This document shows positions 12,884 to 16,855 of a stretch of 16,855 nt of DNA, in pieces. Every line of letters starts with the position of its first letter. The first letter of the stretch is position 1. Source of the DNA: GWB1-37-8 sp964646925 (lineage in GTDB: Bacteria > Patescibacteriota > Microgenomatia > Levybacterales > UBA12049); assembly GCA_964646925.1 (NCBI GenBank), contig CAZYIC010000023.1:1-16855 (forward strand), given 5' to 3'. The notes below the pieces were generated by a model that was not told the origin of the DNA, did no database searches, and was given only the letters and a program-made list of their open reading frames with translations. The position numbers and the translations under genes are program-made.

Positions 12884-12906
12884 GCCGAAGCTTTAGCGAA
12901 GGCGGG
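12884..12906. repeat. CCGCC...GGCGG hairpin repeat, copy 2
   Basis: CGCCGAAGCTTTAGCGAAGGCG is nearly the same as the element at 2971-2996, and lies in the copB-YHS gap. In the minus-strand mRNA it sits about 10 nt ahead of the YHS ribosome binding site, as copy 1 does for the MscS-like gene. It may stabilise or separate the downstream message. Confidence 0.75.
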
Positions 12907-12912
12907 CTTTCG

Positions 12913-14994
12913 TCAATCAAGTTTTGTCCGCCTTAAAAGCAAAGCATTGAAAACAACAATAATTGACGATGCACTCATTAAAAGCGCAGCCCATTCGGGC
13001 CGAAGTAAGATGCCAAATAACGGATAGAACATGCCTGCTGCCGTAGGAATAGCAAAAACATTATATCCGGTCGCCCATATAAGGTTTTGGACCATTTTGG
13101 CATTGGTTTTACGGCTTAAGGAGATTGCTTTGACAACATCCAAAGGGTCGTTTTTCATAAGCACTATACCGGCCGATTCAACCGCTACATCTGTCCCTGC
13201 GCCTATGGCAATTCCGACATGAGATTGAGTAAGACTTGGAGCATCGTTAATTCCATCACCTACCATAGCTACAATATTTCCTTCATTTTGCAGTTGTTTT
13301 ACCTTATTAACTTTATCTTCCGGCAAGACTTGGGCGAAAACAGTATCCATATTAAGCTCTTTTCCTACAGCATTTGCTACATCCGGAGTATCACCTGTTA
13401 ACATAGCTGTTTTTATTCCCATATCATGCAGTTTTCTGACAGCTTCTTTTGATTCTTCCCTAATAATATCGGCTAATAAAATTACACCTGCCGGTTTATT
13501 ATTAATTACGACATAAACAGGAGTGTTGGACTGCTTGTTCGTTTTCAAGTCCTTCATTTCAATTTTTAATTCCTCCATTAAGGCTTTGTTGCCTACGGCA
13601 ACATTTTGACCGTTAACTTCTCCAACCGCTCCTTTACCCGGATAAGATTTGAACTTATTTACTGTTGGAATTTTAAGGCCTTTGTTTTTTGCTTCCTGAA
13701 CAATTCCTTTTGCTATCGAATGCTGAGAACTTACTTCAACTGCCGCCGCCAATCTAATAAGGTCATCCTGAGTGTTAACGAAGGATCGCAGATTCTTCAC
13801 TTCGTTCAGAATGACATCTAGAACGCCAAACTCTCCTTTTGTCAGAGTGCCTGTTTTATCAAAAACCACATAACTAATCTTTCTGGCAATTTCCAGGCCT
13901 TTCATGTCTTTTATTAAAATGCCATTTTTTGCTCCCAGAGTAGAGGTAATAGTAGTAACTGTAGGAATGGCTAATCCTAAAGCATGAGGGCAGGCAACAA
14001 CAATTGCGGCTACAGCAACTGTCGCGGCAAAAATTACTCCATTGGGAGAGGCAAACATCCAGAAACTAAAGGAACCTGCTCCGGCGACTACCGCAATATA
14101 AAACAAAACAGCAGCCGCCCGATCAGCCAAATGCTGAACATTGGGCTTTGAAGACTGGGCTTCCCGTATTAATTTCATTATTTGGGAAATAGCTGTATCG
14201 GCGCCGGTTTTGGATACCTCAACAGTTAATGCTCCATCCTGATTGATTGTGCCTCCGATTACCTTGTCATTCTTTTTCTTGTTTATCGGTCTTGATTCTC
14301 CTGTAACCATTGATTCGTTTACGGAACTTTCTCCGTCTATTACCAACCCGTCTACCGGAATTTTTTCTCCCGGCTTAACCAAAACCCTATCGCCTATTTT
14401 AAGTTCGCTGGTTTTGACATCCGTAATGTTTTCATTCTGAATGAGGTGCGCTAACGGGGGAATAAGTTTGGCAAGTTCGGCAAGAGCGCCTGTTGCTCCT
14501 CTTACGGCTCTCATTTCCAGCCAATGGCCTAATAAGAAAACGGAAATAAGAGTGGAGATTTCCCAGTACAAGGATTCGCCCGGAAAAAGAAATGTTGCGG
14601 CAACAGAAAAGGTGTATCCGGCCGTTATAGCAAAAGCGACCAGAGTCATCATTCCCGGGTTTCTGCGCGATAATTCACCTTTAGCGGCTTTGAAGAACGG
14701 CAATCCGCCAAGAAAAAAAATAAAAGTGCCTAAGATAAAAAGTATCAGATCGCTTCCCGGAAAATTTATACTTAAATTCAGCCATTTTTGGATATTCGGT
14801 GAAAGGAGTATAATAATGAGGACAAAAGGCAGGGTAACAAAGAAGCGCTTTTTAAAGTCTTTCTCCATGGAAGCATGATCTTCATGCCCTTCATGCTCTC
14901 CGGTCATTGGCACAAGTTTCATGCCGCACTTGGGACAATTCCCTGGGGTATCCTGTACTACATCAGGATCCATTGGGCAGGTATACATTTTCAT
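12913..14994 (-). CDS. copB: CopB-type (P1B-3) copper/silver exporting P-type ATPase
   Basis: The 693-residue pump begins with a heavy-metal-binding segment MYTCPMDPDVVQDTPGNCPKCGMKLVP (C6, C20, C23) and a His-rich linker (34-40). It then shows the actuator TGES (231-234), the membrane metal motif CPH (335-337), the phosphorylation site DKTGT (379-383) and the hinge GDGINDAP. CPH in place of CPC defines the CopB (P1B-3) class that exports Cu/Ag ions. The nucleotide-binding domain has SQHSIA where HP is usual, and an in-frame dispersed repeat encodes residues about 393-405. I chose the ATG at 14994; a TTG at 15000 and an ATG at 14988 are alternatives. It lies 10 nt after the CsoR-family gene and should be derepressed by its metal. 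Confidence 0.95.
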   Translation of the reverse strand: MKMYTCPMDPDVVQDTPGNCPKCGMKLVPMTGEHEGHEDHASMEKDFKKRFFVTLPFVLIIILLSPNIQKWLNLSINFPGSDLILFILGTFIFFLGGLPFFKAAKGELSRRNPGMMTLVAFAITAGYTFSVAATFLFPGESLYWEISTLISVFLLGHWLEMRAVRGATGALAELAKLIPPLAHLIQNENITDVKTSELKIGDRVLVKPGEKIPVDGLVIDGESSVNESMVTGESRPINKKKNDKVIGGTINQDGALTVEVSKTGADTAISQIMKLIREAQSSKPNVQHLADRAAAVLFYIAVVAGAGSFSFWMFASPNGVIFAATVAVAAIVVACPHALGLAIPTVTTITSTLGAKNGILIKDMKGLEIARKISYVVFDKTGTLTKGEFGVLDVILNEVKNLRSFVNTQDDLIRLAAAVEVSSQHSIAKGIVQEAKNKGLKIPTVNKFKSYPGKGAVGEVNGQNVAVGNKALMEELKIEMKDLKTNKQSNTPVYVVINNKPAGVILLADIIREESKEAVRKLHDMGIKTAMLTGDTPDVANAVGKELNMDTVFAQVLPEDKVNKVKQLQNEGNIVAMVGDGINDAPSLTQSHVGIAIGAGTDVAVESAGIVLMKNDPLDVVKAISLSRKTNAKMVQNLIWATGYNVFAIPTAAGMFYPLFGILLRPEWAALLMSASSIIVVFNALLLRRTKLD
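13779..13818. repeat. Dispersed repeat inserted in frame in copB
   Basis: On the minus strand this reads as the widespread GTCATTCTGA-CGAAG-GAAGAATCT-type intergenic repeat, here translated as DVILNEVKNLRSF within the nucleotide-binding domain of CopB. Such sequence normally lies between genes. The reading frame is intact on both sides. Confidence 0.7.
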
Positions 14995-15004
14995 AGTCAA
15001 TTAG

Positions 15005-15298
15005 TTATTGATGAACCCTCTTAAATAATCTTAACAGTTCTCCAACCGCTTTGCTTTTTTGATTTTGGAATTGATGAGAAACATGAGTTCTTAAATGCTT
15101 TTCGAACAAAATTCCGTCAAGGCTTTTAATGGAATTTTGGATGGCTAAGCTTTGGTTCAGCAGGTCAATGCAATACTTATCTTCCTCAATCATTTTATGC
15201 AAACCGTCAAGCTGGCCTTTAATAATGTTAATTCTATTTTTAACTTTTCCCTTAATGTTGGGCTTAGTCGAAGGATTGACATTTTTATCATTATTCAT
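15005..15298 (-). CDS. CsoR/RcnR-family metal-sensing repressor (C-H-H ligand set)
   Basis: The 97-residue all-helical protein matches the CsoR/RcnR/FrmR family (PF02583): VKNRINIIKGQLDGLHKMIEEDKYCIDLLNQSLAIQNSIKSLDGILFEKHLRTHV. Ligand positions are C43, H68 and H72 with the family spacing (25, then 4). Copper CsoR proteins have Cys-His-Cys; here the last ligand is His, as in the nickel/cobalt sensor RcnR, although RcnR's N-terminal His is missing. Genetic context (CopB, YHS) argues for copper or silver. The gene starts an operon whose promoter spacer is a C/G-tract palindrome, so it most likely represses its own operon. The ATG is only 10 nt from the -10 box, with no ribosome binding site. 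Confidence 0.93.
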   Translation of the reverse strand: MNNDKNVNPSTKPNIKGKVKNRINIIKGQLDGLHKMIEEDKYCIDLLNQSLAIQNSIKSLDGILFEKHLRTHVSHQFQNQKSKAVGELLRLFKRVHQ

Positions 15299-15308
15299 GT
15301 ATACTTAT

Positions 15309-15337
15309 ATTATATACCCCCAGGGGGTATATGTCAA
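15309..15337 (-). promoter_or_regulatory. csoR-copB-YHS promoter with CsoR-type operator in the spacer
   Basis: On the minus strand, perfect TTGACA (15332-15337), a 17-bp spacer and perfect TATAAT (15309-15314). The spacer carries a perfect dyad, TATACCCCC-A-GGGGGTATA on the plus strand (core 15313-15331, one more pair at 15312/15332). C-tract/G-tract dyads of this kind are the known operator form for CsoR-family proteins. Binding here would block both promoter boxes. Confidence 0.9.
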
Positions 15338-15372
15338 GATATTTAGTCCGCCAATTCTTACTTTTCGCCTCC

Positions 15373-15389
15373 TGCTACTATTTGTAGCA
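15373..15389. promoter_or_regulatory. BlaI-type operator (site 3) upstream of the DUF5676 gene
   Basis: The 17-bp dyad TGCTACTATTTGTAGCA has the same length and core (CTAC-N5-GTAG) as sites 1 and 2. A possible extended -10 (TGC-TACTAT, 15373-15381) lies inside it, as the -10 box does at site 1. It is about 40 bp from the divergent csoR operator. Confidence 0.6.
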
Positions 15390-15454
15390 CGGCTCAAAGA
15401 GTGAATTTAGGCGGATCAATCTCGCTTAGCGGGATAGAAAAGGAGGTGAATTTA

Positions 15455-15718
15455 ATGAAAATGCAATCTTATATTATTCCCAACGCATTAGCCGCTACAA
15501 CTGCAATTGTTTTTGTAGCTTGCAGGATATTGGTGGGACTATTCCCCGATCTGTTTTTTACTATCGCTCAATCCTGGTTTCACGGCATCGAGCTTAGCAG
15601 ATTGGATGGTTCCGGCTTAACTCTTGGTTCTTTTGTTTTGGGAATAATCTCGTCAGCCATAACAGCCTGGGTAATTGGATATACCTTTGTAAGAGTATAC
15701 AAGCTGCTCGGTAAATAA
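15455..15718 (+). CDS. DUF5676-like small membrane protein
   Basis: The 87-residue protein has two membrane helices (about 10-30 and 57-79) joined by FFTIAQSWFHGIELSRLDGSGL. The overall pattern (ALAATTAIVFVACRIL, WFHGI, TLGSFVLGIISSAITAWVIGYTFVRVYKLL) fits DUF5676, small membrane proteins often found beside heavy-metal ATPases. C23 and H43 are the only soft-metal ligands. The ATG at 15455 follows AAGGAGGTGA by 5 nt. The gene is divergent from csoR and sits behind BlaI-type operator 3, so it may answer to both regulators. Its leader has GC-rich arms (TCCGCC 15347-15352, GGCGGA 15410-15415) and a small hairpin just before the ribosome binding site. Confidence 0.83.
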   Translation: MKMQSYIIPNALAATTAIVFVACRILVGLFPDLFFTIAQSWFHGIELSRLDGSGLTLGSFVLGIISSAITAWVIGYTFVRVYKLLGK

Positions 15719-15747
15719 AATTTGAAAAAGTTTTACCGCGAATCAGC

Positions 15748-15777
15748 TTGTCAAGCTATATTCAAAGTTGCTATAAT
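15748..15777 (+). promoter_or_regulatory. Promoter of the GIY-YIG gene
   Basis: TTGTCA (15748-15753), an 18-bp spacer and a perfect TATAAT (15772-15777) preceded by TGC. It leaves a leader of about 13 nt with no ribosome binding site. Confidence 0.65.
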
Positions 15778-15796
15778 GAATGCTTGAAACCTGCAT

Positions 15797-16033
15797 ATGT
15801 TCTATACATATGTCTTAAAAAGCAAGAAAGATAATAAGTTATACGTTGGTTTGTCAAGGGATTTAAGAAGACGAATAGCAAGACATAATGATGGTTTAGT
15901 TCCATCGACAAAGCACAGAAGGCCTTTGAAGTTAGTTTATTATGAAGCTTGCTTTAGTGAAGAAAAGTCTGTAAAAAGAGAAAAATATTTTAAAACAGGT
16001 TTCGGAAGAAGATTTTTGAAGACACGAATATAG
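15797..16033 (+). CDS. GIY-YIG nuclease-domain protein
   Basis: The 78-residue protein is a minimal GIY-YIG domain: FYTYVLKSKKDNKLYVGLSRDLRRRIARHN gives the TYV...YVG pair and the catalytic arginine region, followed by VYYEACFSEEKSVKREKYFKTGFGRRFLK, with the conserved Glu in KREKYFK. Stand-alone members (UrbA/UPF0213-like) are common and often repeated in CPR genomes; their biological role is unclear, and DNA cleavage is only presumed. It has its own promoter and no ribosome binding site. A GC-rich hairpin and tRNA-Lys follow; co-transcription is possible. Confidence 0.9.
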   Translation: MFYTYVLKSKKDNKLYVGLSRDLRRRIARHNDGLVPSTKHRRPLKLVYYEACFSEEKSVKREKYFKTGFGRRFLKTRI

Positions 16034-16059
16034 TAGATTGAGCTCACGAATCGAGCGGG

Positions 16060-16103
16060 CCCGCCCGCAACGACTCGCAAGCTCGTCTTGCGTGTCGGGC
16101 GGG
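16060..16103 (+). repeat. GC-rich hairpin repeat running into tRNA-Lys
   Basis: CCCGCCCG (16060-16067) pairs with CGGGCGGG (16096-16103), and an inner CGCAAG/CTTGCG stem closes a 5-nt loop, with an asymmetric bulge between. The element is very GC-rich compared with its AT-rich surroundings. Its last three bases are the first three of the tRNA, so the hairpin and the tRNA acceptor stem are mutually exclusive in a precursor. Confidence 0.7.
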
Positions 16104-16172
16104 TCGGTAGCTCAGTGGTAGAGCAGGAGCCTTTTAAGCTCTTGGTCCTGGGTTCGAATCCCAGCCGGCTCA
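16101..16172 (+). tRNA. tRNA-Lys (anticodon TTT)
   Basis: A full cloverleaf: acceptor GGGTCGG/CCGGCTC, D arm GCTC-AGTGGTA-GAGC, anticodon stem GGAGC/GCTCT with loop CTTTTAA (anticodon TTT), T arm CTGGG-TTCGAAT-CCCAG. The discriminator is A at 16172. CCA is not encoded (CAA follows). The 5' end overlaps a GC-rich hairpin. No separate promoter is obvious within the hairpin. Confidence 0.96.
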
Positions 16173-16219
16173 CAAATTAACAGTTGTTAAAAATAGATGA
16201 AAGAAGTTAACAGAAGTTA

Positions 16220-16834
16220 ATGAAAGAAAAATTCGTTAAGCCAAGCGATCCAGTTCTGATACAAACAGCCGAAGCGATTAAACCAGAAAGAATAAAATCT
16301 TCTGAAATCGAGCCAATAATCGAAAGAATGCTTAATGTTTCCTATGGTGAGCAAGTAGACAGGAGTAAACCTCTTCTAGTGGGTCTAGCAGCACCTCAAA
16401 TAGGGATTTCTAAAAGGATTATCTTGGTAGATGTTGCTGCCAGAGGAAGGGGTAATGTTGGGGATTTAAGAGTTTATATTAACCCAGAAATTGTTTGGAG
16501 GTCTGATGATGAAGTTGAGTGGTATGAAGGCTGCTATTCTACTGACAGGGTTTGTGGGATAGTGTCCAGACCTAATTCCATTAAGCTGAAGGCTTTAACT
16601 AGGGAGGGTCAAGTCGTTGAAGAAGATTATGAAGGTTACACCGCCAGAATATTTCAACACGAAATTGATCATTTAAATGGAATTGAATTTGTCTCGCACA
16701 TTACAGACGATGATAAGCTGCATTGGGTGGAAGAAGATGAGTTTCCAGAATATAGAAATAATGAAGGTTGGAGAAACTGGTCTAAAAAATGCCCTCGTGA
16801 TAAATGGGAAAAAATAAAAGGTATTAGTAAATAA
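16220..16834 (+). CDS. def: Peptide deformylase
   Basis: The 204-residue enzyme has all three deformylase motifs: GLAAPQIG (55-62), EGCYS (103-107, C105 ligand) and HEIDH (147-151, ligands H147 and H151, catalytic E148). It removes the formyl group from the N-terminal Met of new proteins in the cytoplasm, using Fe(II) or a substitute metal. Motif 2 has Tyr where Leu is usual. A charged tail of about 30 residues follows the catalytic core and resembles no familiar domain. The ATG follows two GTTAA-containing short direct repeats and there is no ribosome binding site; transcription may come from the tRNA-Lys unit 48 bp upstream. The coding region ends just inside the window. Confidence 0.95.
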   Translation: MKEKFVKPSDPVLIQTAEAIKPERIKSSEIEPIIERMLNVSYGEQVDRSKPLLVGLAAPQIGISKRIILVDVAARGRGNVGDLRVYINPEIVWRSDDEVEWYEGCYSTDRVCGIVSRPNSIKLKALTREGQVVEEDYEGYTARIFQHEIDHLNGIEFVSHITDDDKLHWVEEDEFPEYRNNEGWRNWSKKCPRDKWEKIKGISK

Positions 16835-16855
16835 CAAATATTCCTCCTTAAATTT

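Noticed and set aside
14441..14878. 145-residue plus-strand frame inside copB
   Set aside because: It is antisense to conserved CopB sequence, without a ribosome binding site or recognisable domain.
3094..15718. Classical mer operon or recent mobile element
   Set aside because: No merA, merR, transposase, integrase or terminal repeats were found; only the Cys-pair layout recalls MerT.
15940..16173. Minus-strand 77-residue reading frame starting with LGFEPRT
   Set aside because: This is the typical false protein made by reading a tRNA gene backwards; it overlaps tRNA-Lys and the GIY-YIG gene.
1..16855. CRISPR array
   Set aside because: No regularly spaced direct repeats of the right length were seen; the repeats present are isolated hairpins.

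Overview
The window looks like a chromosomal stretch from an AT-rich Candidate Phyla Radiation (Patescibacteria) bacterium, possibly Microgenomates-like. This is inferred from small compact genes, many CPR-type hypothetical membrane proteins, tRNA genes without an encoded CCA, and abundant short hairpin repeats of the CCGCC...GGCGG and CATTCTGA-CGAAG kinds. TGA is used as a stop (for example by the P-type ATPase), so the code is standard and the TGA-recoding lineages (Gracilibacteria, SR1/Absconditabacteria) are excluded.

Left flank (1-2950) is housekeeping: the start of uvrA (minus), an exported DUF5666-like protein (plus) with a terminator, elongation factor P with an atypical tip loop (minus), a 117-residue protein of unknown function (minus), tRNA-Glu(TTC) (minus) and an MscS-like pore-helix protein (minus). 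Right flank (15797-16834) holds a GIY-YIG nuclease, tRNA-Lys(TTT) and peptide deformylase.

The centre (3055-15718) is a coherent accessory island built from cysteine-rich envelope proteins and two metal or stress regulators. It starts with a BlaI-family repressor and a BlaR1-like M56 metalloprotease that has no penicillin-sensing domain. Operon A (4496-8030) encodes a small protein ending in Cys, a protein with three tandem CxxC thioredoxin-like repeats, a polytopic membrane protein with a Cys-rich C-terminal domain, a small membrane protein and a DUF3105 protein. A MerT-like CC/CC membrane protein and an ICMT/PEMT-type methyltransferase follow. Operon B (9351-12676) encodes a CCxH membrane protein, an exported His-rich protein, a DUF2933 protein, and a CcdA-type electron carrier flanked by two redoxin paralogues. 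Facing it on the minus strand is csoR-copB-YHS, a copper/silver export operon, with a divergent DUF5676 membrane protein.

Three near-identical 17-bp dyads (TRCTAC-N5-GTAGYA), matching the operator style of BlaI/MecI/CopY repressors, lie upstream of operon A, operon B and the DUF5676 gene. A perfect C-tract/G-tract dyad fills the spacer of the csoR promoter. The simplest reading is that a BlaI/M56 sensor pair controls a dispersed regulon for envelope thiol redox and soft-metal (Cu/Ag/Hg-like) handling, next to a CsoR-controlled exporter. The metal and the biochemistry are inferred; no mercuric reductase or multicopper oxidase is present. Several first genes (efp, the 117-residue gene, blaI, csoR) have good promoters ending within about 10 nt of the ATG, implying leaderless mRNAs, while many island genes have strong GGAGGTG ribosome binding sites.
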